Source of the DNA: Cristatella mucedo
Lineage: Eukaryota > Bryozoa > Phylactolaemata > Cristatellidae
Direction of reading: 5' to 3'
Assembly (NCBI GenBank): GCA_009760855.2
Contig: WPIO01000130.1
Span: 1 to 64,000, forward strand
Length of the DNA stretch: 64,000 nt
The translations under genes were made by a program, and so were the position numbers. This document shows positions 1 through 11,339 of the stretch, one piece after another (position 1 is the first letter of the stretch; every line of letters begins with the position of its first letter). The notes under the pieces are model-generated. The model was given only the letters and a program-made list of their open reading frames with translations. It did no database searches and had not been told where the DNA came from.

Positions 1-152
1 ACTTACCGTGACTCAGCCAGTACTGCTCAGTCATCCTCCGATCTGTTATCATTGGTAGATAGCTGCAACACTGCACTAGCTGACACACTCGACGAGTTGC
101 GCACCTCTGACAAAGTGCACCGAGTGCCCTCGCAAGACGACCTAAGGTTGTA
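1..152 (+). pseudogene. LINE ORF2 linker fragment (L2-like)
   Basis: One frame is open from the window edge to a TAG near 150. It ends in a segment of the form ...NTALADTLDELRTSDKVHR. This resembles the stretch between endonuclease and reverse transcriptase in L2/CR1 LINEs, where an 'N..L...LDE.AP' motif is usual. The copy is cut by the window edge and the first stop, so only this short piece is readable. It could belong to family A, whose reverse transcriptase C-termini recur through the window, but this part has no second copy here to compare with. Confidence 0.4.
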
Positions 153-3100
153 GTGATTGACTGATCACAGATATAGGGTTAGCAGTCGAAATCGTAATGC
201 TATTGGTGTCAACCGTGTGAATGCAAGTCGGCCTAGCTACTTGGGCCGCTTCTCTGACCAGTCTCCAAGTATCCCCAGTTGTTTATGACAACGTGGCTGC
301 CTACATTGACGCCAACAGTATCTCTATGTCAAACAGGTTTGTCGTAACTGCTTCGTTTTCGATTATTCATGCATGGGGGTAAACTAGCCACAAGGCTGCA
401 TCTGAGTGATTTTAGGCAGGCATTAGTTTAAACCCGTATCAACGGCGGTACGAGACACCTGTCAAGCCTTGACTAACCGACTGATATCAGACCTCTGCAT
501 AGCTTTACCTGGTATGGGTGCCCGTGCTACGGGCATGCCACTGCATTGAAAGCATGCAAGAATTGGCATATTTATAGTTGCTACCCTACCTGCCGAACCC
601 TAACACCTGTCGTCAAAAAGAGTGTGAAACTATGTATGCTCATAAAAGAAAAACTGTACTAGCAAGCCACGAAGTGCTGATTGTCAGATCGATCTATTGA
701 TACGAAACTGGACTCCATTACTGTCAACAAACCAGAGGAGTTTCAGTTATCGGTGGTGTTGTGGTGCTTCACAAAACCAACAATGAATGTGGGTTTTAAA
801 AGTTAAAGAAATTTGCACTGTTAAAATGATGGTGAAGGGTTCGAAGCTGCCTTTAACACAAGTATGCCAATGCCCACTAAAGACTCACAATGAGTGGTTA
901 GTATGACCTAGGTTAGTAACGCTCTCTTGATGGCAAACAGCTCAGCTAGCCTAACCAGAAAAAGTCAGTTCCACAGCATCAATAGTAAATAGAGTTAAAG
1001 GCTTGTCTTATAAATAAACCTCGATATTACAGCACAAGCAATACAATACATCGCATGCTTTCAAGTCTAATAGAAACTAAAAGTAATAGGCTGGGAAATG
1101 ATGGGTATAAGTAATTTTGCTTCCAAGTGGCCGGCATATGTGGTTGAGACTGCCGTACACTCCCAGTAGTTTTCAAAGCTTCCGTGCTAGCTCTGAGTCC
1201 ATAAGGGTAATACAGTCGGAGTGCCCATGGCAATTGTTGCATGCATATCATCGTGCCCTTACAAAGACGGCCGCTCGAAGCTCCCAATAAGGAAGTCTCA
1301 GCATGCTAGGACTCTTCGATACCAAATATACGTTAACCTGCATTTGGGATATCATGGATTTCAGATCAAAATAAGAATACTTATGTTGTGCTCACTTTGA
1401 ACATTTTTTGGATCGCCATTCATCTGCGTGCACTAGCCTACCGAAAAACAGCAATGCAAAAAAGAATTAGGGTAAGGGAGTCATTTCTGGTTTGGCTCAG
1501 ACCAAGGGGCATCCAACAAGTATAAGGAGATCATTTCAAAATCCAGATTGAACTGCCGTCAGCTGGTGATACCATATAATCTTTAAACGATTGCTGCAAA
1601 AGAAAAACTATGGTGATAAAGACCTCTCATGGCTAGACTAGTGGAGACGTCATGAGTCATTTAATTTCTGTGTTAATATCATTACTTACTAAACAAAGTA
1701 GTTACCTTTTGCATTTTGAAACATAAAATGCGAATGCAAATTTTCAAAAATTATCTTTATTTTAACGAATGTTGTACAAACAATGTTTTGATATTGCATG
1801 GGCAATTGCACTTCATAGAAAGCTAGTTTAGATTGCTGGGCAATTGCGATTCAGATAAAGCTATCCTAGATTACTGCCCTCTGCTGCCGAATTCAGTGAT
1901 GCTAGTGCTTTATATACTGAGAAATTTGAGTAGCAAAGAACCCGTCGGCCTTCCCGAGACCAAATCTAAAGAGTGGCACTGTGCAAGGGACAACTACTCA
2001 TTCGTTAGTAGAAAACAGACGCTTTTTTGAGGAATAAATTCGGTACGATATAAAGAATTAGTTGCATTTTGGTATGATCAAAATGCCCATGCCGTCTACT
2101 AGACCTGAGTTGGCAAACGATATGGATTAGATGGACATAAGAATGCAAGACTTAGCCGACACATTTTCTCCATTGAACAGTGCTGCTTCGGGTAGCCCAC
2201 GTTCATGTATAGGTACTTCATCTTTAGATGACTCAATTCTTTGTAATAAATTCATTCAGTTGGATGATAATTAAACAATTTCAATCGCTGGTTGCATTTA
2301 GACTTTTTCCATTATTAGATAGTTTTCATATTAAAGTATTATTATTTTCGAATTTGTACAGTTCTTTTATTATCGTCACAAAAAAGTCAGTTGCACATTA
2401 TGATTACAAAGTTTTGTGATAGGTACGATAGGGAAGTAAAGTGAAAATATATACAATTTTTTACTATATAACATTGAACTTATTGTGTTTCTTGATGCTG
2501 AGTGAAGCAGGTTGTTAAGTTGAGTAGTAGTTTATTGTGGCACTTCGAAGTCCATTCATTATACGCTAACCTGGCTGCTGATTTGTGCAGCAACCAACTA
2601 TTATCCTGTTGCAAAGTCCAGAAAGCCAATGAGAAGCAAATTTTAGAAAGCTAGATGAATGATATCAGGAATGAATACACTATTTTCGCTGTAATATGAG
2701 AGACTAGGCAGGCCTGAATGTAGACAATGTCTGGTAGCTCTATGAAACCGGATTTCCAAAGTGGATTTAAAGTGGTCAAACAGTGCAAGGTCACTTTAAT
2801 CAGGCAACCCAGATTTTCTGATGACACATACGCGATATGCCTGCAGAGAAAATGTACGTGGTTTCGCTTTTAAATTTCTGAGATACACTAAGTTAAAATA
2901 GCTGATTAGTTATTGAGGTAACTGTAGAGATTTTGGGATAGATAAATTATATGCATTCGAACGTACTTTTGACAGAAAATAGACACCAAGCCACACAAAA
3001 ATGCTTGACCGAACTAAACATTTTTCATCAATGATCATTACGTCCCACATGGAGTCAATGGACAAAGTTCAAAAGACGGAGCTTGGATTCTACACGACTT

Positions 3101-3960
3101 TATAAATAGAATATACACAATTAGTAAAAGAGGTAATATATAGAGACTGACTTAATAAATAGTTTGGCCGTAATTCATCTTTGCGAAACTTTTATTTTAT
3201 CCTGGTTCAAATGCCAGAAATGCAGGCTCGGGGAGATAAAAGAGTGTTTGCATTGGTGGAAAGCAGTGTGGGATCAATGCATACAAAGCTGTTTACATCT
3301 GCAAGCAAATGAAAACCTTAAGTTTGCTTGCAATAACAATGGGGAGGGATTGAAAATAATTTTCATGTAAAAGTAAATCAAGCACTCACCAGTATCTTAA
3401 CAATACTTAAAAGCGTTTGCAGATAAGTATTGACTGTTGACAATAATGCTCTGGTATTCACAGTCGAGATAGGGACCTAAAAAGTCCCAGCACAGTGGTG
3501 ATGATACCTAAAAGGTACTTTATGTGTTCAACAAGGGCTTAAGGTTCAACGACATCAAAAGTTGTCATGAGATCTTAAAGGGCAGAGATACTCCAACTCT
3601 ATCGTCAGATAGTGTTTACACGTGTTCGAACTTACTGAATGAGAATTTGGTGTACACAACTTTGGTTGGATATTACAGGTGCGAAGTAGTCAGTCCTTCA
3701 TTAAATAGGATCCTTAAATTGAATGAAAATACAGTTTAACCAATCAGATAACTCACACACAACGGGACTCAGTAGCAGGCAATCGCTTTTCCAAAGCTGA
3801 AGAAGTGGCAGGCAAGTCTAGAAGCACAGCAACTGTGCCAGGAGTTGGTCAATATGGAACAGTTGGTGAAAATGAAACGTATATATCGTGAGGCACATTT
3901 TCCAAATGCTGACTAAGCTGACGAGCTTTATCAAGAAAGCTAAATCAGTACCTACATCCA
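153..3960. other. No gene recognised
   Basis: AT-rich sequence with only short open frames (86 codons at most) and no recognised domain, tRNA or transposon motif. Frames at 1,027-1,287 (-), 1,833-2,030 (+) and 3,164-3,370 (+) show no protein-like features. The stretch lies upstream of the NPC2-like gene. Confidence 0.5.
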
Positions 3961-3970
3961 GCCTCAGGTC

Positions 3971-4025
3971 GGCCAATCAGATAGGATGCACCGATGATGC
4001 AATCACGTGTCGCACGGTATTTATA
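3971..4025 (+). promoter_or_regulatory. Promoter of the NPC2-like gene: CCAAT, CLEAR-like E-box, TATA
   Basis: Three elements stand in the usual order upstream of the start codon at 4,106: a CCAAT box (GGCCAATCAG, 3,971-3,980), a TCACGTG E-box (4,003-4,009) and a TATA-type box (TATTTATA, 4,018-4,025). The E-box contains the CACGTG core bound by bHLH-zip factors. The vertebrate lysosomal regulator TFEB binds GTCACGTGAC, and NPC2 is a lysosomal gene, so a CLEAR-type role is plausible. The TATA position puts transcription start near 4,045-4,055. The in-frame ATG at 4,007 would then be upstream of the mRNA, so the ATG at 4,106 is favoured. Confidence 0.55.
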
Positions 4026-4105
4026 CACGCACCGGTGAGTTTGTGAATGCGCCAGCATTAGCCGTCCTAATAAGAGACACGACGCGGGAAACGCAGCTAC
4101 TGACG

Positions 4106-4187
4106 ATGACACTATTCGTAGTCTCCGGGCTTTGCTGGTTACTGGTTTTTACAGCCCCAGCTATGGCAATAAATTTTGAAAACTGTG
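4106..4187 (+). CDS. NPC2: NPC2-like exon 1 (signal peptide)
   Basis: The ATG is followed by a hydrophobic run and ends in FENC plus one base, before the donor G|GTGAGTA at 4,188. The intron is phase 1. The cleavage site is probably after residue 19 or 21 (APAMA). Confidence 0.88.
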
Positions 4188-7100
4188 GTGAGTACACTAA
4201 ACCAATCCTCAATATCCTGATGTGGTGGATTGTGCTAGATGAATGGATTGCTGCAATGCAGCCGCATCATTTTACAGGTGTCTATTGATTACAATATTGA
4301 TTACAGGATATTGATTTATAACGGTGTCTATTGATTACAGTATTGATTACAGGATATTGATATATAACGGTGTCTATTTACTACAGGATCCAATCGAGGA
4401 CAAGTACAATCCGTCGATGTTGAACCTCAGCCGGTGGGTTCCTGCACTTTCAAAAGAGGAACGACTGCTACAATTAGAGGAAAATTCACAGCTGGTAAAA
4501 AAATGTAGCCATGGCTGGCAATCTTTAGTTGTTGGCAACTGTCAATTGCAACGAGGTGTCAAATCGTAAAAGCCACCTTTCTCGCTACTGTGACATGTAA
4601 GCAAAACCCGAGGGAATACAATGTCACTGTTTGCTTTGATGCGTTTAAAATAGAATGCAGGTAGTGAATAGTTCATCGAGTTGTTTCTTTTGCTGTTACC
4701 AAAGAGTAAATTTCGTAGGGCAGTTCCGACTCTCACTAAAGCCTGGTTTTATACTGCGAGTTTTGCTTCCCACCAACTCGAGTAGTCGGTGTATACGCCG
4801 CCAATACCACGAGAAGTGGTTCATACATAAGGACGGCCTGGCGAGGACTACCCGGTTTTACGTTTTAACCCAAGGCATTACAAGCGATCAATCTTTGAAG
4901 CCGTCCAGGCCACGCCTACTGCTTTGCTCGGAGAGGAGCGACAGACATCTCGAGCTGCTCGAAGTCATTGATGCGTTCCTGGTGAGCCCCTGTTTATGGG
5001 ACACACTGAGTTCGGAGTTCGGGAACGAAAGTTTGAGGCGGCGAGTGACAAAGGCTGTAGAGGTTTCATCCTACCCGTAATCTCGCCAGCGAAATCTGGC
5101 CACAGAGAAACGCTCATGCTATCCCACGAGCGCCCAGAGTGGGGAGCGAGTAGAATTCCTGACTTGGAGCGAGACTGCCGTCTATATCCCCTACAAACTG
5201 CAAAGAGCGTAGCAAGAATCTGAGTCGGTAGGAAGCAAGGGCCACCGTCTTAACCAGGCTTTAAGCTCTGCAACATTTTCTCAGCTTTCAAACAAAATGT
5301 GCACCCAAAAGCAAATAGCTAGATTTTCACTTGGGTACTATCAATTGTGCATGGAAACAATTTATTCAATAGCTACCTAAGCAAATCATGAACGGCACTA
5401 GGCGTCTAAGTATGATGCAAATGTGTAGGAATTCAATCCTGTCCCTAATTAGAGGCAAGCTGTTACCATCTGCAATGCAATTAGAATATTCGAAACTTGG
5501 AAAATAGCCCCCTGATTTTTGTTTAAAATAATAATAATAATGATAATGCATTTGAGAAAGCGCCCTCAGAGAAATCAATCTCTTTCTAGGTGCGTTAGAT
5601 TTTCTGCAAAGGAAAATGCAATTGAATGGTGACTAATATCGTGCTTGATAAACAAACAACATGAATAGCATGGTTTGGGGTTACACGCTCAGAGTCAGCA
5701 TGCACAGGGTCAGCAATTTAACACGACTATCATTAGGTTTTAAAGAAGCATAGGAATAGCATCGTCTTCTTGTGTGGCATTTCTGCTCAATACTTGCAAG
5801 TGAGACTTTGGGCCTGTTTGAGATGCACGAATTCCTCCCTTTTTGCTTTCGCATGCTGATAGCAGAGCAGAGCATACAAGTGCTCTGCAAAACTAACCCT
5901 AGCGTTTAATTGATATTTACAGGTGAATCGAGTTCAACACTGACGATATCAACTCGAGTGCAAGCTTTTGGAGTTTGGATCTCATCACCTATACCGAACA
6001 TTGATGCTTGCCTCTTGGGGGTCGCTTGCCCGACGAAAGATGGAGTGGTCTACACCCTTTCCACCGAAATACCCATCCAGCTATTCTTTCCCAAGGTATC
6101 GGCCAATCGCATTCAATTGCTTGAGTGGAAGCACACATTAGTTCTGCCAAATCTTCAGCTGCTTGTGGTGTCAATCCTTAAAGAACCGCAAATGCACATA
6201 AAAACCGTATCCGAGATATGTTTTCAGCGGACTACTGAATATCTCTTCGTTCAAACTCTTGAGGCTATATGAGGGGAGGAATCACTTAAAATCTTACTAT
6301 TATCCACCTAATTAGGATTCAAATAATTACTAAAGTCTTCTGATTCCTAACATTGTCTAAGGCTTATCGTAATAGCTATACAACAACTGCTCTAACCACT
6401 TTAGTTTCTCTAAGAACATAAGTGACTACATAGCATCCCCAAGCAGTAACTTGAACTGTGCACGGGCAACCACTACAGGCAAACATTCATCATGATGCTG
6501 GCATACATTCGTTTTGAATATTGTAGTGCACCTGCTTGCCTACTTTCACAAAGCCAAAATAGCTAAGTATGTGATACACACGAGAGAGTTTTCTACTGAG
6601 CATTCAAAGCCTAATTGTACTTTCAGTGGGAGCAGAGTAACCAGCCGAATTAATTTCATGAAAATTAGTAAGAAGTTTACTTAGTAAGACTGACTATGAA
6701 GTGAAAAAAGCATAGTCTATTCAGAAGACTAATCAACGGAGTCAGATACTCGGTGATACCAGGTCCGGATATCTGGAAACAATTGCCTCAGTCGGCAGCA
6801 GTAGAGAAAATATCGATGAGTTGTCGATTAAATTTACAGTCTAGTACCACTCGATTAAAAGTGTCTTCGGAAATATTTTGCAAGCAAAGTAATAGATAGT
6901 TTAATTCATCGCACGTAGAAGACCTGAATGCGTGATGATGCAGAAACTGTTGCGGTTGTTGAGCTACATGTGGTTGGGAGCACAGCCGTAGGTCAGGGTT
7001 CTGTTGGTCAGAGTAAGAACTTAGATCGGTATCTATTGATGACCAGGAGGCATCCGGGCTCCTTGAGTTGTTGATTACCAAGAGGCATCACGGTTTCTTT

Positions 7101-7784
7101 GGTGAAGCACGCAAGTGACTGAACTTCAAGGACTTTTTTAACAGCCAGGCATGCATATTTATTACCGGCTGCAGAGGCTTCATGTCTTGTTTTTGGCCGT
7201 CGAGCAAAATCTGAATTGTATTAGTCAAAATTTCTAATTCAAGATTCAAATTAGGCCTAAATGCAACCAGAGAGTAAGATTTAAGTAAGCTACCATTTTA
7301 GGTAGTCTCTAATCATATACAGGATTGGATGTGATAGTTAGGATTTGAAGCCGAATGCTTACATTGATGTAGATTTAAAACTTCTGGTAGTTATCAAACG
7401 AGGACCATTATATTTTCAGCTAATTTTCATGCCGGTATCGCAACAACGATAGTATTTATTAAAAAATGCAGCAAGCTATTAATGCCAAAGGAATAGGACT
7501 CCAGTTTTATCTTCGGTTACTAAAAGAATCTTGTCACAAAGACCAGATGTCAGCAAGGAGAGGTACAGTTGACCTGTAGTTGCAGCTCCATAAAATTTAC
7601 ATGGCAAACAGGGCCAAAAATCGTCAGTTCTTATTCAAAATGTCACGTTTGATTGAGGTCGTTGCAAGGTAATAATGTAAATAAATTGCTTTCATTGCAG
7701 ACTTCAGTCACCGTGGAAGTGGAATTAAAGGGAGACGGTGGAAAAACAGTGGCATGCTTCAGGTTTCCTGCTCAAATATGCTAA
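4106..7784 (+). CDS. NPC2: NPC2-like secreted lysosomal sterol-transfer protein (ML domain), four exons
   Basis: NPC2 proteins carry cholesterol inside the late endosome/lysosome and hand it to NPC1. Exons 4,106-4,187, 4,387-4,494, 5,923-6,095 and 7,701-7,784 join in phases 1, 1 and 0 to give 148 residues, the usual size (human 151). Residues 1-21 form a signal peptide (MTLFVVSGLCWLLVF...) and the rest is one ML domain. Cysteines fall at 27 (FENCG), 47, 93, 99 and 140. These are the numbers I recall for five of the six conserved cysteines in the human precursor. Position 42 is Gln, so the usual 42-47 disulfide cannot form, and an extra Cys ends the protein (148). Other family-like blocks are SVDVEP near 36-41, FKRG at 49-52, PIPNID at 86-91 and VTVEVEL at 124-130. 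No N-x-S/T sequon is seen. Introns are GT-AG. Confidence is high for the family; orthology needs a tree. Confidence 0.9.
4277..4386 (+). repeat. 46-bp minisatellite ending at the exon 2 acceptor
   Basis: Units start at 4,277, 4,323 and 4,369, exactly 46 bp apart. The first two are nearly identical and the third is cut after 18 bases by exon 2. Each unit begins GGTGTCTATTGATTACA-like and contains one or two TTGATTACAG words. The functional acceptor (CTATTTACTACAG, AG at 4,385-4,386) is the third copy of this word, so decoy AGs with the same context lie upstream of it. Confidence 0.85.
4387..4494 (+). CDS. NPC2: NPC2-like exon 2
   Basis: 108 bases, phase 1 to phase 1, between CTACAG and the donor GCTG|GTAAAA. 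It encodes residues 28-63 plus one base, including the first ML beta strands and Cys47. The splice completes the Gly codon after Cys27, as in the Cys-Gly pair typical of NPC2. Confidence 0.88.
5526..5720 (-). mobile_element. LINE family A 3' end in intron 2
   Basis: Read on the - strand this is the family A 3' UTR and tail: a TGCATGCTGACC-type segment, then GCAGAAAATCTAACGC... and a degenerate AGAAAGAGATTG...GGGCGCTTT block, ending in an (ATT)-rich tail. It lies inside intron 2 of the NPC2-like gene in antisense orientation and is truncated at its 5' side. Confidence 0.75.
5923..6095 (+). CDS. NPC2: NPC2-like exon 3
   Basis: 173 bases from TATTTACAG| to CCCAAG|GTATCG, entering in phase 1 and leaving in phase 0. 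It encodes residues 64-121, with the PIP motif and the Cys93/Cys99 pair (DACLLGVACP). The frame stays open past the donor to about 6,272, so the exact end rests on the splice match with exon 4. Confidence 0.88.
6273..7690. other. Intron 3 of the NPC2-like gene
   Basis: Intronic, AT-rich, with short frames only (97 codons at 6,788-7,081 on the - strand). No second ML exon, transposon domain or RNA gene was recognised. Confidence 0.6.
7701..7784 (+). CDS. NPC2: NPC2-like exon 4 (terminal)
   Basis: It follows TTCATTGCAG and encodes 27 residues plus TAA, starting TSVTVEVEL and ending FPAQIC. Cys140 is in VACF, at the position equivalent to the last conserved NPC2 cysteine. The terminal Cys is an unusual addition. 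Confidence 0.88.
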   Translation, partial: TSVTVEVELKGDGGKTVACFRFPAQIC

Positions 7785-7846
7785 GAAAGCCGGCATCAAG
7801 CAGACTTAACAATGTGCTGTTTTGCAAAGCTCTGCATAAAAAAAAT

Positions 7847-7852
7847 ATTAAA
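7847..7852 (+). terminator. Poly(A) signal of the NPC2-like gene
   Basis: ATTAAA stands 63 bases after the stop codon, with a CATAAA variant just upstream (7,835-7,840). A GT-rich element (GGTGGTGTGT) begins at 7,857. This gives a short 3' UTR of roughly 80-90 bases. Confidence 0.5.
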
Positions 7853-7869
7853 GCAGGTGGTGTGTAACC

Positions 7870-8510
7870 TCAGCGTTTTCACTTACGAAAAAATGCTATT
7901 ATAAAGAGAACTAATTTGAGTGTAAATGTACAATCGAATCCTGCATGCCAAGACTATGGATTCCACATGAAGTGTTTGTTTGAAAAATGTCCTTGCAATA
8001 TAACCATAGCAATTCACTGCTAAAAAGATCAGGTACGCTAACTTATTTCAGGCTTGCTAAGCCCAATGGCATCACGAATGTCTGGGCTGGCCGAGTTTCG
8101 CTTGCAGTTAGGAAAAACCCGGAAGCCGAGTACGTTGAAGCAGTCGCTAGCAAAAGCAGGAGAATAGGGGAGCGTGGGGTCCTAAGGTCTGGGGTCTTAA
8201 GCAAAGCAGACATATCTCAATAGCGATATGGCGCAGATCACGACTTTTTCAAACGTTTCTTGGAAGCTATTATTTCGCTAAAAATCTAGTTGATAATGAA
8301 GCATTTCTCCACAGGCTGCCGCACAACCGTCCATGTGATTTGCATCGGTGTACATATATTAGGAAAGTAATGTCGGATCTAGGCTGATTCACAAGATCCG
8401 TTAAGATGGCACCCGAAGAGCTTGAGCAGCTACGTGACATTTTGAAAGCCGAGCACCTAAGTGTACCTACCACCAGCTGCTCTGCACTCATTAAAGCTGG
8501 AAGGAATGGA
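7870..8510. other. No gene recognised
   Basis: Short frames only (78 codons at 7,987-8,223 on the + strand and 73 at 8,270-8,491 on the - strand). Nothing resembles a known domain, and the + strand frame after 8,461 simply runs into the TA repeat. Confidence 0.5.
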
Positions 8511-8516
8511 TATCCT

Positions 8517-8691
<175 letters not shown>

Positions 8692-8939
8692 GGCCGTATG
8701 CTTGAGCAGGAAGGGAATAGGCAGCTAGTGATGCAACAGTTCAGCAAGATATTAGGGATCCTGGCCGCGGCTGGAACTGCCAGCTAGTTTAAGGACTGTG
8801 TTCTGTAATGCCGAGCCTCTGTTGAGGAGTATTTCGCTGCTTGTCCACAGCCTAGTGCCTCATCGGCGGAGTAAGGTCGCCATCAGCAGATTTCCTCTCT
8901 CACAGAAGTTCTGCAACTATACACCTTACCGTTTGGTGA

Positions 8940-9641
8940 GGGCGATCTCGACTTCTGCAACTCACTGCTTACTGGCCTACCAGCATGTGCGATCAGGCGA
9001 TTGCAGCTGGTGCAAAACTCTGCAGCTAGGCTTGTCTGTCGTGAGCGTCGCAGTTGCCACATTACTCCACTTCTCGCCGACCTGCACTGGTTACCAGTCA
9101 AGCAACGGATTGACTTCAAGGTTTTGTCGCTCACTTTTAGGTCTCTTCATTCTATGGCTCCAGCCTATCTTTCAGAGATACTACCCCATCAGGCAAAGCA
9201 TCGTACCACTCGCTTTTCGGAATCCAACAGTCTAGAAATACCTCGTACAAACCTTAAATCCTTTGGAGACCATGCATTTAGCTCGTATGCTCCCACAGCC
9301 TGGAACTCCCTCCCGACCTGCATCAGAACATACCCTGACCTGACCACATTTAAAAGAAACTTAAAAACATACCTATTTAGGACAGCATTTAGTGGGTCCC
9401 TGTGATACGTCCTCGATGTGCTTATGCGTACTGACACTGTTCATGCTGCCACTAACCACATTTGCATGCTGACCCAGTGCATGTAACCAGTTTATTCATT
9501 TTGTTTGTTTTTCAAGCATGATTTTACTTACTATTCTATTGCGTATCACTTTGCAGCAAATGTAAAGCGCCTAGAAAGAGATTAAGTTCTCTGAGGGCGC
9601 TTTATCAAGTGCAATATTATTATTATTATTATTATTATTAA
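8940..9641 (+). mobile_element. LINE family A copy, RT C-terminus and 3' tail
   Basis: A 5'-truncated L2-clade LINE. The frame at 9,001-9,405 encodes the end of the reverse transcriptase: QNSAARLVCRERRSCHITPL, HWLPVKQRIDFKVLSLTF, FGDHAFSSYAPTAWNSLP and TFKRNLKTYLFRTAFSG. The 3' UTR has a TGACCCAGTGCATG-type stretch. It ends in AGCGCCTAGAAAGAGATTAA..GGGCGCTTTATCAAGTGC and an ATT repeat (9,624-9,641). This is one of the best-preserved family A 3' ends in the window. Confidence 0.9.
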
Positions 9642-9997
9642 CGAGTTCCATTGCATTAAATAGGCCAAGAACCAAGGACATAGACATACATATTAAGCTG
9701 CAAATTCCTAATTTCATAGAAGCAAGCGAAAATACACAAATTAAAAAAATAAGGCTGAGGAAAGCAAAAAAACAAACAAAACGTCACCAAGAAAACAGAG
9801 ATAGACCAAGAAATATGTCAGGTAAATGAGATATACCGTCATGGTATAAAGTTTTCTAATTATAGTCTGTTTAGTTTGGTGCAATACCTGAATTTCTTCC
9901 TTCCTGTAAGAAGTAAACTAGACCGGTTCTGCAAGCCGGCTGGTGATTGAAAAAACCTATCAAATGAACATAGCTTTACCACTGTTATTCTGTCTAC

Positions 9998-10023
9998 ACA
10001 CAGACACCCACACACAGACACAG

Positions 10024-10065
<42 letters not shown>

Positions 10066-10094
10066 AAACACACAAACACAGTCTCTCTTCGCTT

Positions 10095-10184
<90 letters not shown>

Positions 10185-10250
10185 TTCGCTCTCTCTCTTT
10201 GACTCTCTCTGTCTCTATGTTAATCTGTTATTTTCTCCATCCTGTCTCTC
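9998..10250. repeat. Compound (CA)n / (CT)n microsatellite
   Basis: A CA-rich tract (9,998-10,080) passes directly into a CT tract (about 10,085-10,250) with TTT and GT interruptions. Open frames across it are repeat artefacts. Confidence 0.95.
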
Positions 10251-10259
10251 TCTGCTCTG

Positions 10260-10916
10260 ATTTAGGCTCATATCCACTCCTCAGGAACCCCCTATTGATC
10301 CGAACGCAGCTTTAACGAGGACAAGCCGACCACCTGCATTCATGCAAACGAGTTTGTAGTAATTCGTCCAAGTCTTGAGTCTCCAGCTGATATTCTGACT
10401 GAGGAACTCAAGCAGTTAGGGATTTCATCGTAGTTTTTATGCTCCCGGTGGTTTTACTCCTATTGAGCAAAGTCTGTGACAAATGGCTAGGTTTTTACAT
10501 TCTTTAGACAAGAGTTTAGGTAAAAGTATCTGATGACGTCAGCCATGGCATCAGGGAAAAACAAGGCTGGCACTCAAATGCTGGCAGTGTCGGTTCGTTA
10601 GCTTATAGAAGGGAACACACACACTTAGTTAAGCAGGTAACCAGACGATTCGTTGCAGGACAACGTAGAACGGATAATTCGTCGCGGAGAAATTGAAATC
10701 GGATATTTTAAATCAGGTTGTACTTAAAGATAGCATATTCAATCTTTTAAATATTTATATATTTAGAACGTAAAAATTAAAAGTTTATATATATATATAT
10801 ATTATGTTTTATTTAAATATTTTTGCTTCCTTATATGGCAAAGGAATTGAGATAATATGTCAATAGAATTGCACACAAATACATAAACAGGCTTTTATAA
10901 TGCTGCTATTTTAATT
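10260..10916. other. No gene recognised
   Basis: Unique-looking AT-rich sequence with a short TA tract at 10,779-10,802. No coding frame or transposon motif was seen. Confidence 0.5.
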
Positions 10917-11035
10917 ATGTAATAATAACAATTATTATGCACTTGATAAAGCGCCCTCAGAGAACTCAATCTCTTTCTAGGCGCTTTACATTTGCTGCAA
11001 AGGGAAATGCAATTGAATGGTGAGTAAATCATATA
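10917..11035 (-). mobile_element. LINE family A 3' tail fragment
   Basis: On the - strand this is the last 120 bases of family A: GCAGCAAATGTAAAGCGCC, AGAAAGAGATTGAG, GGGCGCTTTATCAAGTGC and an (AT)-rich tail. No RT sequence remains. Confidence 0.8.
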
Positions 11036-11339
11036 TTGAAGCGAACTTGTGCTGCTCACAACGGAGTACGTACGTGGAAGCAGGCAGAAGACCGAAGCTG
11101 GGACCTGCATTTTCGCAGGCGCCTGCAACTCTCCCCAATCGCGACTCTCCTCTCTTAGGCTTGCGTCCCCTGCCCTAGCTCCGTCCCAACCACAGCTCAT
11201 ACCAGTGGGTTAGAGGGAAGACAAAGCCGGCCTGTAGATAAACCACAGCCACCAGACCACAGCTGATCACCGGCCCGTCCATAGGCCACAGGCACTAACC
11301 GTTAGCGTTGGTATGGTTTGGGGCACTATCGGTTGCGTT

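Noticed and set aside
4007-4105. Upstream in-frame ATG extending the NPC2-like protein by 33 residues
   Set aside because: It lies inside the E-box, upstream of the TATA box, and would bury the signal peptide; the ATG at 4,106 gives a normal signal peptide and family-like numbering.
9001-9405. 134-codon ORF as a host gene
   Set aside because: The same protein end recurs at 17.6, 20.6, 40.6 and 47.6 kb with the same 3' tail, so it is a LINE fragment.
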